Source: Diphasiastrum complanatum (Eukaryota > Streptophyta > Lycopodiopsida > Lycopodiales > Lycopodiaceae). Taken from it: a DNA stretch of 64,000 bases. Below, piece by piece: positions 34,191-45,513 of the stretch. The stretch's first letter is position 1; the number at the start of each line of letters is the position of its first letter. The position numbers and the translations under genes are program-made. Under the pieces are notes generated by a model. That model worked only from the letters and a program-made list of their open reading frames with translations. It ran no database searches and was not told the origin of the DNA. Where the stretch lies: assembly GCA_029204225.1 (NCBI GenBank), contig CM055096.1, forward strand, positions 46,436,579-46,500,578, written 5' to 3'.

Positions 34191-35081
34191 ATTCATGAGC
34201 AGTTCTATTTGCAGTGCTTTCAGTTCATTCATCTTGAAGGGTTCTTCATGATGATGCAACTGAGCATTCATATTTGTATGTGAATCTTTCGGTGACTGCA
34301 ATGGTGAAGAACGAGCTTCAGATGTTGCTTTGGCAGCTTCAAGATTCTCTTATTCTTGCAGATGTTTAATCCACTACCTCATATCCTGATATCTTCTTTT
34401 TTCTACATGAAGATCTGGATAGACTCCAAATGTTGTTGGTATATCAGTTAATGGTATAGAATCAACAGGTACTGGATCTGCTACAAGTTCTTTCTGCTTC
34501 TATGCTCTAGTGATCACCATCAAGGGTACACTTAGTTTATTCTGAGCTACTGGTCTTTGCTTGATTGTTATCAAGTTTACAGGAGTTGTATCCGGTGGTG
34601 GCTTTGGTCTTGCTAGAGATTTCTTATAGCAATGCCCATCACCACAGTCACGACAGAATGGTACACCTTTATTTGGACATTCTGCAACTCTGTGATTTTC
34701 TCCACATGCAAAGCATCCAAGTGGTGCTCTGTTCCAGTTTCTAGACGCCTGTTGTTGCGCGGCAACATAAATAACATATTGTTCTGCACATCCACGAGTC
34801 TTGATCATTACCATAGTTCCATTGCTTGGCACTTCTGTAAGGTTCTGGTTTCATCAAATTGGCAGGAGGAGCGAGGTGCTTTGGTGGGACAGGTAAGGCT
34901 AACCATTCCGGGTATCCTAGAGCAGATTGACGAGGTCTAGCTATCGGATTTTCTCCATAAAGTGATTTTTGATATCCCATTTGGACATACCGTTGTTGAA
35001 TTATCCAAGGATTGAAGTTGCAAAAAGCAGTCTCATAATCAGGCGAATTACACAAATGGCATATACTGATTTCCATTCATT
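34191..35081 (-). pseudogene. Inverted gag remnant, block copy 2
   Basis: Counterpart of 6625-7515, with three nucleocapsid knuckles and the segment toward protease. The capsid half is absent. Confidence 0.8.
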
Positions 35082-36146
35082 TTTTCAACTGATTCTCAGA
35101 ATCAAAATCAAACTCTATTAGATGTGACCCAAAATTGGACAGAGACTTGATCTGAAAAATCAGAACCTAAAAATAGAACTGGCAAAGGTTACCTAAGCAA
35201 AGATTCACTCGGTGAAGGTTCATCAGTGCTATTTTTGAAAAAGACCTTTCTAATCAGGCTTTTTTAACAAATTCTATGGAAATAACCTTCGCCAAACTCT
35301 CAGACTCATAATCTGACATAGATAAAGCTAGGGTAGAACTGGCGAAGGTTCCTGGCACACAAAAACATAGTTTCTGTAGTTTGGCGAGGGTAAAAATAGA
35401 GATTTTTTATGATCCGGATAGAATAAATGTTCGCCAAACTCAAAAATAATAAATTACTATAAATAGAATAGTTTGGAACTCGGAAAAAAGTTTTGGAAAA
35501 GAATCAAGAGTAATACTGGTATTTTTGCAAAAAAGTGTCTTTTTTGGCAAAAATATGACAATATGAGAACTGATCCTCTGAGAAACCTTCTATTTTTTAT
35601 ATAATTCTTTGTCGGCTTGGCAGTAGATAGATATGAATCGCACCTATTCACAGTGAATCGGACGAAGGTTCTTTTTTTGTATTTTTAGGGTTTTGATATT
35701 TTTTTATAGTTTTTCTGATGTTTCTAGAACTCTGCTGGGAAGGATTGTTCGCCCTTCAAATTGAAGGTTTTATGATCAAAACCGAAGGCGCCTACAACTC
35801 GACAGATGTTTCCTAAAAGAGGGTAAAAAGTTATTAGCTATAATGATGATTTTTGCTTCCTTTTGACCAAAATCTGGCAGATTTGACCGATTTTTCTTGT
35901 TTGTTCTAATATCAGATTCAAATGGATCTTAAGATAAGTGATCTGAGTATCTTTTCCTATTCCAAAATTTGATTAGATTCAAACAAGCAAATCCACTCAA
36001 ATCAAGCAAAATCACTCCCAAACTAATGCTAAATGCAGATTTAACACTATTCATGCCACGACAAGATGCCTAATGCAAGCTAACCATCCAACAAACATGC
36101 TGCAAACTGAAAAATTGGCGTAGCTCCCTGGCAACAGTGAAAAAAT
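35082..36146 (-). other. Leader of minus-strand arm
   Basis: Full minus-strand leader between gag remnant and LTR. Up to 35721 it equals copy 1; beyond that it is present only here. The PBS next to the LTR (about 36142-36124) is eroded. No gene. Confidence 0.75.
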
Positions 36147-36889
36147 TGTAGTGGGTTTCTTTCCTTGCCTATCCTCCAAGATCTAATCAATCTAGCATCA
36201 AGGAGATGAAGTTAGTTGTCACGCATAGATTCGTTCCCATGAGAGCGATAGCATAGTTTGGATTTCAGCATGAATGGAAGATTCACATCTAACTCTATCA
36301 TCCACTAACTCTAAGCATTAACACTACATCAATTAACACTAGATCCACAATGAAGATAGCTTACTCTTTCTCTCTCTCCCTTTCTCTCTCATAAAAAGTA
36401 TAAAAACATGCAATCCCAATAACAATCAGATCCAACAATTAGCAAAATACAATAAAAGCATGAGAGATGGAGGAAAAGTGATAGAGAGCAAGGACATTCA
36501 TAAATCCATTTCACAAGAGATCCAATCTGCTTTATTGAAATGAGGAAATGAACATGAGGAGCAACTCGAGTTGGTCCCTTCTTATAGTAGAGAGAAAGAC
36601 CCTGGCCTCTGAATCTTATTGGTCTAGTCTTGCCTCTCTTTTTATTCAAATTTAAAAAAGAGTGGGAACCATCCAAAATTGGAAGGAAACCCAACTTTAT
36701 TCACTAACTTGACATTTAGCTCTGCGACATTAAAAGTCCCGCAAAAAGGCCCAAAGTCCTTTTATTGACTTGCTAATTAATCAAATAACTATGTGATCAT
36801 CGGGTTGGACTTACACACGTAGGGTGCCAAATCCCTCTCACTTATTAACTAGGGTTAGGATTGTCTTGGGATCCGCAAACCCTCCAACA
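36147..36889 (-). repeat. Gypsy family A LTR, shared
   Basis: On the minus strand it starts TGTTGGAGGGTTTGC at 36889 and ends CACTACA at 36147. To its right on the plus coordinate lies the 3' end of the full element (36890-44904); to its left lies a leader and gag. It therefore acts as 3' LTR of one unit and 5' LTR of the other. Confidence 0.9.
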
Positions 36890-36951
36890 ACTTGCTATTT
36901 ATATTTGTTCTTCTATGGAGGAATTATCAATTTGAACGTCACTTACACATT

Positions 36952-37224
36952 TCAAACTGGTAGAAGGAATTGGTGGTATTTATTGCAAGTAATTGGAGAT
37001 TCTTGATTGTGTTGCCTGATTGAATCTAGACTATGACCATTGTGTTCATCTTGAGTGACTAGTGTCACTTGGTTTCTATAGTTTGATATCCATGAAGTAA
37101 GGCGACTATAGATGCTATCCAACTTGTCAGAGGGTGTGTACATTCCTTCCACACCTAACATTCCAAAATATTTGTAAATCACTCCTTTATCCATAATTTC
37201 TAAAAGGGTGTGCAAGTTTTGCAT
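36952..37224 (-). pseudogene. Post-pol ORF of the near-complete element
   Basis: 90 codons with HTLLEIMDKGVIYKYFGMLG and SWISNYRNQVTLVTQDEH, about 80 percent like 27533-27904. It ends in a frameshift (CNKYHQFLLPV) before the LTR. Upstream, 37225-37370 holds the decayed continuation seen also at 27380-27530. Function unknown. Confidence 0.5.
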
Positions 37225-37375
37225 ATCACATTAGTTGACCAAGACTTTTACCTGATATGCTTATTCTGATCATCCTCTATCCATGTTGGCCATTACACTT
37301 ACCATTTATTCTTGGGGGTGCTACCAAAGGTTTCTCTAAATCAGGCGATATCGCAACACTTTCCACAGCCATCAA

Positions 37376-38278
37376 TCAGGTTTCACATAATTTGTGCAAC
37401 GCTTTATGACGGAGTTGTAAAGACGTATCATCATTTAATTGTTCGGTGGCCGCTATGCATAAAGATGGTATTAAAAATTCAATCGGCATGACAACATCTT
37501 GACCATAAACCAGTTGAAAAGGTGTTTGATTTGTACTATTTTTGTAAGCGGTTCTGAATGCCCATAATGCTGCATACAGTTTATGTTCCCAATCAGACCG
37601 ACTCGCTTCAACTGCCTTTGTCATAATGGTGCAGAGAATCTTATTGGAAGATTCAGCTTGGCCATTCTCTCTAGGATAGTAGGGAGTACTAAATCTGTGT
37701 ATAACAAAAAAATCTTCCAGTGAACACTTTATAGTTTGATTAACAAAGTGTGTACCCCGGTCACTGACAATTTCGATTGGACATCCAAATCTTATGATAA
37801 TATTTTCATATAGAAACTTGGCCGTAGATTTCGCATCAGCAACTTTGACAGCTTTGGCTTCAACCCACTTGGTCATGTAATCAGTTGCTACGATAATGTA
37901 TGGGGCCTGAGATCCTTGCGCGGCAGGGTGAATAGGTCCAACATAATCCAGTCCCCATTTTTCAAACGGTGCTTGCGATAAAACCGGATGCAAGGGTCCA
38001 TAGTTCTGTCGAGTAGGCCGTCGTGCTCGCTGGCAAACATCACGTGTCTGAATAAAATTTTCTGTGTCCTTGTGAAGCGTAGGCCACCAACAACCTGATT
38101 GTAAAAGTTTGCAAACATTAATATCTGTAGAGAAGTGTCCTCCACTCATGCCATCATGTGAAAACATGATTAAATCTGGTACTTCATGCAGTAAAACACA
38201 CCTTCGTAAAATATTATTTGATCCACGATGATACAATTGTCCTACATTTAATTGATAAGGTTGAGCCTTATGAATCAA
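37376..38278 (-). pseudogene. Family-A integrase, C-terminally truncated
   Basis: A 300-codon frame. The zinc-binding N-terminus is seen as FSHDGMSGGHF...GCWWPTL...DVCQR, with one expected cysteine replaced by R (residue 79). The core has D111 in GLDYVGPI, D173 in VSDRGTHF and E209 in ENGQAESSNK, i.e. a D,D-35-E arrangement. It breaks off after HKALHKLCET, whereas the copy ending at 50849 continues for another 100 residues to VNGSRLRKFW. It would insert element cDNA into host DNA. The core is open, but the changed zinc site and lost C-terminus argue against function. Confidence 0.88.
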
Positions 38279-38596
38279 TTGTCTCTTCTATAATTTTGTC
38301 AGGGAGTCATTTGGTTGTCCTAGCATCAGGTACTCAACAATATCTGCTGCCCACTCAGGTATTGCTTCAACATAGAATAGTGCAGCATCTAGCAATTTAT
38401 CATCCACTTCAGTGTTAACTGGTGCGGATTTGATTCAAGAAACGTGATCGGCTAGATAATGTTGTTTCCCCTTTTGAACTACAATTTGAAAGTCAAATTC
38501 AGTCAATAACAATAACCATCTTGCAATACGTCCAGTATCCATGTAAAGTAACGGTTGATGATTTGTATAAAATGCAAAGTGCATTTCCATGAGGTA
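38279..38596 (-). pseudogene. Damaged RNase H region
   Basis: Pieces such as FAFYTNHQPLLYMDTG and HYLADHVS are recognisable between RT and integrase. Compared with 52537-51785, about 100 bp after the DYRKD codons and a short piece before DTGRIARW are missing, and stops interrupt. RNase H degrades the RNA template during reverse transcription. Confidence 0.75.
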
Positions 38597-39490
38597 TTAA
38601 TCCTTCCTATAGTCACCTGGCTGCATTAAAATTGATCCAATGGCATATTTTGAAGCATCCGTATGAATATGAAATTCTATCGTCCAATCTGGAGAACGCA
38701 GTATTGGTGCTGAAGTTAATGCTTTTTTGAATTTTTCAAAGGCTTCTAATGCTTCTACTGTCCAAATAGGAACAATAGTCAATTTCTGTATAGGTCGTGC
38801 TAAATACGCAAAGAAGATAATAAAGATTTGATAGTAGTTTGCATGACCCATAAACACATAAACTCCACGAATTGTTACTGGCGGTGGCAATTCCACAATA
38901 ACTTTGATCTTACAAGAATCTGTGGCAATACCATGTCTTGATATCACATGTCCAAGTACAAATCCGCGGGAAACCCATATTTGACATTTTTCTGGATTAA
39001 GAGAAATCTGATATTTGCAACATCTTTCAAATATTTTAACCAATCGATCCAAGTGGTCTGTATCTGTACTATGAACTCCCAAGTCGTCCAAGTAAATTTC
39101 AAAAAATTTCTGCAAATAATCTTTAAAAGCAAATTGCATTACTCTTTGGAATGAACTTGGTGCATTATAGAGTCCAAACGGCATTACTTTGTAAGCATAG
39201 GTGCCTCATTCTGTTGCAAAAGCAGTTTTGTGGCGATCGGCAGGTGCGATCTTAACTTGGTTGTAGCCACTAAATCCATCCAGAAAACTATAAGCTTCCG
39301 CTCCAGCAAGGCGATCCAAAATGCTTTCAGAAAAAGGTAACGAAAAGTGATCCTTCCACATCACTTTGTTCAACGCTTTGAGGTTCACACAGATTCTCAA
39401 TCTCTCATTTTTCTTAAAAACAATGACAATCGGTGAAATCCATTTACTATGCTCGATCTCATAAATAAAATCGGCGTCAAGCAATCTCTA
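38597..39490 (-). pseudogene. Family-A reverse transcriptase
   Basis: Fingers and palm are in two frames. 39484-39206 reads SKWISPIVIVFKKNERLRIC and LDGFSGYNQVKIAPADRHKT; 39184-38597 reads MPFGLYNAPSSFQRVM, the catalytic YLDDL at residues 31-35, LGHVISRHGIATD and the start of RNase H (FHIHTDASKYAIGSILMQ). A single stop (TGA near 39208) separates them, so the domain is almost continuous. Confidence 0.88.
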
Positions 39491-40530
39491 AAGTTCTTTT
39501 CTTTATCAGATCCGCTACATTAGGATTACAACGATAGAACTTTGTAACCTTTGGAACTGCATCAGGTACTGAAGGTATGGTAAGTCCATGAAAAGCAATC
39601 TTGATACTTAATAAGTAACAAGCAGAGTGCTTGATACTGTTCAGGAGTAAGTTGTGATCCAACTTGTACAATCTTTTCCGGTTCTCTTGGCTCGGCAAGA
39701 TTCATTGGTTGCGTCTTAGCTGGGCCATCGTAAACTTCTTTAGATTCCGGCATGTGTTCTTCACGTTCACGATGTGCTTTAGGTAACATGATAACCACAT
39801 CATCCAATGTATAACATTTAAAATTCTCGGGCATATCATGTTGGGCTACGTTTTCTTGTTCTTTTTCGAAAGGACTTGTCTTGGATCTTCGTTTAGCCTT
39901 CTTAGCAGAAATTGATCGTGGAGGTGATGACTTTCAAAATGATAAATCTTTCTTCAAAGGTGAAGAGTTCCTAGATGATGATGTCTTACTAGAAATCTGA
40001 CTTGAAGAATCATCCTCGACTTTTCCTTTGTCTTTATCCAATAAAGGTGGCACTTCCTTTGAATCAATCTTCCGAGGGGGATTTTTCCATTTCAGGACCG
40101 TATTATAATATTGCTTAGCTTGTTTCTTCGTCATCAATCCTGTGATCTTGTCTTCCATCAATATAACTACTTTGGGCGGTTTGATTGTTGATTCATCAAG
40201 AACATTACACACTCCAAATATGGTCGGATCCATATGATTTAGAATCTGCTCCTCCGTAAGTTCTGCATTGCCATCATAAGTCAAGGCATGACTCACAGGA
40301 ATGAGTTCATCCTCAATCGGATCCGGTATAGGTTCTGTTGATATCCAGGCTACATTCAGCACATTTAGTGGAAACGTGATTGGTGTATCCAAAGTTCGAT
40401 CTAATAAGAAAATCTCGCTCAAATCTGATTGATTATCTTGTTGACACATATATCCTACTGTACAGTCAATCGTTGCAAGAGCTTCATTCCAATTGACCTT
40501 ATTTGTTTGAGAATCGTAATGAACTCCCAA
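39491..40530 (-). pseudogene. Protease-RT linker of family A
   Basis: Frame 40530-39934 has VHYDSQTNKVNWNEALATID, TEEQILNHMDPTIFGVCNV and a serine-rich tail; 39834-39562 has YTLDDVVIMLPKAHRERE, and a further short frame leads to RT. This roughly 330-residue linker, carrying no recognised domain, is conserved in all family-A copies here. Confidence 0.75.
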
Positions 40531-40542
40531 ATTTTTATGTGG

Positions 40543-41292
40543 TCAATCACAAGTGTGATCTGTTGTTGACAAATTTTCATCCTCTTTTTCAACCACTGGT
40601 TTGATAGTCCAAGTTGTAGGATCAATTTTAACTACACGTTCACGATTTTCAAAAGTGATTTTTCTGGTTCCCCAGTTATGAATTACTTGCGCAACTCGTA
40701 ACCATGGACGTCCCAATAGAACTCGGTAAACATTAGGCGCTTCTGGTAAGTTCATTACTACGAAAGTAGTGACGAACTGTACTCTTGCAATCCTGACAAA
40801 TATATCTTCCACCATTCTTTTTGGACAAACTGTCGTTTGATCAGCTAGCTTAATAGAAAAAGTAGCAGGTTTGATCTTTGGAAGGCCCCATTTTGCACAT
40901 AGCTTTGTAGAGATCAGATTAACTCCTGAACCGCCATCTATCACAGTTGCTTCTTTAGGAAATTGTCTATGTTGTATCGGTAGAGTGATATTCTTTTGTT
41001 CGCTTTCCCAAGCGGCTCCAACATGGAGTACTTCGTTAGATTCTTCAAATCCAGCACAAAAAAGCGGCTCCTGATGAAATTCTGGTTCTTCTTGAGCTAA
41101 CTTTTGCGCTAAGACTTCTTTTGCTTTTGGCACCAACTTCAAGAACTCTCCCAATGAAATATTGATCTTACTAGACAAAATGTTCATGAGTAGTTCTATT
41201 TGCAGTGCTTCTGGTTCAGTAATCTTGAAGGGTTCTTCAAGATGATGTAACTGATCATTCATATCCGTACATGAATTTCTTGAAGGCTGCAA
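40543..41292 (-). pseudogene. Family-A aspartic protease
   Basis: A 249-codon open frame. Residues 46-66 (ISLGEFLKLVPKAKEVLAQK) lead in. The active-site-like IDGGSGVNLIS has its aspartate at 119, and VLLGRPWL at about 191-198 is the typical C-terminal retropepsin motif. Plant Gypsy proteases of this group often carry such variants. It cleaves the polyprotein. The frame ends at 40543, 12 bp before the linker frame begins, so a shift separates them. Confidence 0.85.
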
Positions 41293-42916
41293 CGGTGAAG
41301 ACCGAACTTCAGTTGTTGATTTAGTAGCTTGAGGCTCCTCTTCTTCTTGCAGATGTTTAATCCACTGCCTTATATTCTCATATCTTCATTTTTCTGTATT
41401 AAGATTTGGATAGACTCCCGATGCTGTTGGTGTATCGTTTAATGGTATAGAATCAGTAGGTACTGGATCCACTACTGGTTCTTTTTGCTTCTGTGCTTTG
41501 GTGACCACCATCAAGGGTATTCAGAGCTACTGGTCATTGCTTGATTGTTGGTGCTGTAGCTGGTGGTGGCTTCGGTCTTGCTGGACAGTCTTTATAACAA
41601 TGCCCGTAACCACAGTCACGACAGAATGGTATAAATTTTCTTTTATTTGGACATTCTGCAACTCTTGATTTTCTCCACATGCAAAGCATCCAAGTGGTGC
41701 TCTGGTCCAATTTCTAGAAGCTTGTTGTTGAGCGGCAGCATAAATGGCATATTGTTCTGAAGATCCACCTTCCTGATCATTACCATAGTTCCATTGCTCA
41801 GCACTTCCGTAAGGTTCTGGTTCCATCAAATTGGCAGGAGGAGCGGAGTGCTTTGGTGGGGCAGGTAAAGCTAAATGTTTCGGGTATCCAAGAGCAAATT
41901 GTCGCGGTCTTACTGCTGGATTACCTCCATATTGTGGTTCTCGCTATTCCATCTGGGCATACCGTTGTTGAATTATCCGAGGGTTGAAGTTGCAAAAAGC
42001 AGTCTCATGATCAGGTGAATTACATAGATGGCAAACACTGAGTTCCATTTGTTTTTCCAATTGAGGACACTCGTTCACTGTGTGATTTCCTATACAAATA
42101 GAACACCAGACATTTTTCCTAGTATTAAAAGTCTTTGCAAGCTTTTCAGGTTCCTTGTTTGCTTCCCCGTGGAAATTTTCCAATGCTTTGATTTTCTCAT
42201 CAAATTGCAACTACATCTGTTTCTGTTGGTTCTTCCCAGGTTTCTCGAACTCATTGAGCATCATTTCTGCAGTAGCATTGGCATTCGTTGATGCAATAGT
42301 GGTGGACGTCATTGCAGTCTTCCCTGCTATATAAGACAACATACTGATATTTGGCTCATCATTTGAACTTCATCCTCTTCCCAAATTGCATCGTCCATAG
42401 TATTTTGCAAGAGTGCATACTCATTATGACATTTTAACTCACGTCTGATCCATTTAGGTAGACCTGACAAAAACCACATAATCATGGTATTTTCGTTAAT
42501 CAGCTCAGGTTTGCATTCAGATCTAAAATGTTTCACCCATTCAATGTAATCTCGAACTATTTCCCACTTTCCCATTTTAATTTTACTTAAAAGTAGGAAA
42601 GGGTCTTCCATAAACTTTCGTGGTTTGAACCGTGTGATAAGGGATCGCTTAACAACCTCTTAACTTGTACGCTCAGTTTCGTCTTGGTTATAGTACCAAT
42701 CTTGTGTTGCGCCTGTAAGGCCATAGGAAACAGCTTAAGTTTATCTTGAGGATAAATCTCACCATAGACTTCACATGATTCAGCATAGATATGAAGAAAT
42801 CTAACTGGATCTTTTAGTCTATTATATTTGGGTAGATCCAAACGGGGTGCTCTTCTAACAATAATTAGATTGACTTCCTGTGGAGCACCTCCAGGAGCAG
42901 CTCCAGGGGCAACCAT
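41293..42916 (-). pseudogene. Family-A gag with four zinc knuckles
   Basis: It starts MVAPGAAPGGAPQEVNLIIV at 42916. The capsid part is in two frames (42916-42587; 42611-42327 with GKWEIVRDYIEWVKHFRSEC). 42210-41944 carries two knuckles, CSICIGNHTVNEC (CX2CX3HX4C) and CHLCNSPDHETAFC (CX2CX4HX4C). 41829-41527 carries a proline-rich segment and the third, CFACGEN, interrupted by a frameshift at its histidine. The fourth (CGYGHCYKDC-like) lies near 41600 in another frame. Gag packages element RNA; knuckles bind nucleic acid. Several shifts and an in-frame stop after RYAQME make this copy non-functional. Confidence 0.83.
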
Positions 42917-44153
42917 CTTTACATATTTAGATTAAGCAGACAATGAGATTTGATCTAGATTCTTTAATCACAACTATCTCAAATCAGATCTACTAGATCT
43001 ATTCCATTTTTCAAGAATCTGATTCTATATCATGAAAACGTTTTCGAGATTCGATCAATCGATACTTCTCAAAAATTGATAAATCTCTCAGAATCCAATT
43101 CAAAATATATCATATTTGATCCAAATTTTGAGAGAGACTTGATCTTGAAAATCAGAAACTTAAAACAGGTATGGCGAAGGTTCACTAGGCGAAGATTGGC
43201 TCGACGAAGTTTCAATAGTGCTATTTTGGACAAAAAAACTCTCTGAACATTTTTTTTTATGATTTCTTGGGAAATAACCTTTGCTGACCTCTCAGGTGAA
43301 ATATCTGACACATATACAATTATAGAAAAACGGACAAAAGTTTTTGACACAAGAAATTTCAGTTTTTGATGGTTGACGAGGGTAAAATTCAAGATTTTTT
43401 ATAATTTGATCAAGAAGAATCTTCGTCGAACTCAAAAATAGTATTTTACTATAAATAGAATGTTCTGAAAACTCGGCAAAGGTTCTGGCGAAGGATCAAG
43501 AGTAATACTGATAATTTTGTAAAAAATTGACTTTTTTGACAAAAATATGGCAATATGACAACTGATCCTCTGAAACCCTTTCTATTTTTGGTATTTTTCT
43601 TTGCCGACCTGACATTAGATACATCTAAATCACACCTGTGCACAGTGAATCGGTCGAAGGTTCTTTTTCCAATATTTTTAAAATTTTGCTGATTTTTTGG
43701 TTTTTTTTTACGGTTTTTCTGATGTTTTTGAAAATCTACTAGAAAATAATCTTCGCCCTTCAAATTGAAGGTTCTATGATCAAAATCAAAGGTTTCTGCA
43801 ACTCAGCAAAGGTTTCTTAAAATAAGGTAAAAAGTTCTAAGCTCTAATGACGTTTTTTGCCTCTTTTGATCAAATCTGACAGATTTGACCGATTTTTGTT
43901 ATTTTCTCTAATATCTCGAATCCAAATGGATCTTAAAATTGGTGATCTAAATAGATTTTCTTGTTTTAACAATCAAATTAGATTTCAGACAAGCAAATCC
44001 ACTCAAATCAAGCAAAATCAATGCCAAGCTAGTCCTAAAATGCAGATCTAACACTATTCATGCCACGGCAAGATGTCTAATGCAAGCTAACCATCCAAAA
44101 ACCATGTTGCAAACTAAAAAATTGGCGTAGCTCCCCGAAAACGGTGCCAGAAT
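42917..44153 (-). other. Leader and PBS of the near-complete element
   Basis: The PBS, read on the minus strand, is TGGCACCGTTTTCGGGGAG (44149-44131), close to the tRNA-Asp complement. The leader carries the family decamer at 43173-43182 and decayed copies near 43193, 43470, 43480 and 43655. No gene. Confidence 0.78.
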
Positions 44154-44904
44154 TGTAGTGGGTTTCTTTCCTTGCCTAACCTGAATCCAAGATCTAGTCA
44201 ATCTAGCATCATAGAGACGGAGTTAGTTGTCACGCGTAGGTTTGTTCCCATGAGAGCGATAGTTTAGTTCAGATTTCAGCATGAATGGAAGATCTAAATC
44301 TAACTCTACATCCATTAACCCTATTCATTAACACTAAGATCCATTAACACTACGATCCACAACAAATATAGCTTACTCTTTCTCTTTCTCTCTTTCTCTC
44401 TCATAAAAAGTATAATAACACTCAATCCCAATAACATTCAGATCCAATAATTAGCAAAATCCAAAGAAAGCATGAGAGATGGAGAAGGGAAGAAGAAGAG
44501 CAAGGACATTCATCAATCCATTTCTGAAGAGAACCAATCTGCTTTATTAAAATGAGAAAATGAACATGAGGAGCAACTCGAGTTGGTCCCTTCTTATAGT
44601 AGAGAGGAGGACCCTGGCCTCTGAATCTTATTGGTCTAGTCTTGCCTCTCTTTTTTTTCAAATTTAAAAAAGTGTGGGAACCATCAAAATTGGAGGGAAA
44701 CCCAACTTTATTCACTAATTTGACATTTAGGCCCTGCGACATTAAAAGTCCCGCAAAAAGACCGAAAGTCCTTATATTGACTTTTAACTAATCAATCAAA
44801 TAACTATGTGATCATCGGGTTGGACTTACACACGCAAGGTGCCAAATCCCTCTCACTTATTTACTAGGGTTAGGGTTGCCTTGGGATCCGCAAACCTTCC
44901 AACA
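44154..44904 (-). repeat. 5' LTR of the near-complete Gypsy family A element
   Basis: 751 bp, TGTTGGAAGG at 44904 to CACTACA at 44154. It differs at many sites from the 3' LTR at 36147-36889, so the pair is not young. Confidence 0.9.
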
Positions 44905-45513
44905 TGATTAAATCTGGTATTTCATGCGGTAAAACACATCTACGTAGAATATTGTCTGATTCACGATGATACAATTGTCCTACAATCAATTGATAAGGTT
45001 GAGCCTTATGAATCAATTGCCTCTTCTGTACTTTTGTCAAAGAGACATTCGGTTGTCCTAGCATTAGGTACTTAACAATATCCGCTGCCCACAGCACTGC
45101 CTCTACATAGAATAATGCAACATCTGGTAATTCATTAGCCACTTCAGTATTAACTGGTGCAGATTCAATTTGCGAAACGTGGTTGGCTAGATAATATCAC
45201 TTTTCCTTAAGAACCGCAATTTGAAAGTCGAATTCAGTCAATAACAGTAACCATCTTTCAATACGCCCAGTATTGCACGTTTTGTTTACCAAGTAAAGTA
45301 ATGGCTGGTGATCCGTATAAAATGCAAAGTGAGTTTCCATGAGGTAATGACGAAATTATTGTACAGAAAAAATCATGGCTAATGCTTCATGTTTTTTTGT
45401 TGAATAGTTCTTCTCCGGATCTATAAGTTGTCTGCTTGCAAATCGTATTGGATAGTCCTTCTTATAGTCACCTTGCTGCATCAAACTAATCCAATTGCAT
45501 ATTCCAAGGCATC
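44905..45513 (-). pseudogene. Family-A RNase H/integrase fragment cut by an LTR
   Basis: On the minus strand: EYAIGLV (RNase H) at about 45505, decayed RNase H, then 45142-44905 with VALFYVEAVLWAADIVKYLM and CVLPHEIPDLIM. At 44904 the LTR begins in the middle of the integrase zinc-binding region; the expected FSHDG continuation is absent on the far side. At 45513 the sequence, still matching 52537, switches to CACTA-type sequence right after GGCATCAGTG. It is a short remnant caught between two rearrangement points. Confidence 0.8.

Larger units (their letters stand above)
27569..35721 (+). repeat. 8.15-kb near-identical block, copy 2
   Basis: This is the counterpart of 1-8154 with a coordinate shift of 27565-27568. 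It continues beyond 35721 to a minus-strand LTR (36147-36889), which copy 1 lacks. Thus copy 2 shows the full inverted-LTR unit, 27860-36889. Upstream it is linked to the pol-less element, while whatever preceded copy 1 is outside the window. Confidence 0.95.
27860..36889. mobile_element. Composite unit with inverted LTRs and a TNP2 core
   Basis: Order: plus LTR (27860-28592), plus leader and gag (to about 31346), minus protease/linker (to 32384), spacer, plus TNP2 fragment (33004-34190), minus gag (to 35081), minus leader, minus LTR (36147-36889). The two outer arms are inverted copies of the family-A 5' end, giving a 9-kb fold-back structure. It could have arisen by autointegration of retrotransposon cDNA plus capture of transposase sequence, or by stepwise nested insertion. 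All its genes are broken, so any mobility would need help in trans. Confidence 0.6.
36147..44904 (-). mobile_element. Near-complete Gypsy family A element
   Basis: 8.76 kb on the minus strand: 5' LTR 44904-44154, PBS, leader, gag, protease, linker, RT, damaged RNase H, integrase, post-pol ORF, 3' LTR 36889-36147. RT before RNase H before integrase is the Gypsy (Ty3) order. Stops, frameshifts and two deletions (RNase H; integrase C-terminus plus whatever followed it) make it inactive. No target duplication is visible because the 3' LTR is shared, and the 5' LTR abuts a piece of a sibling element's pol. Confidence 0.88.
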
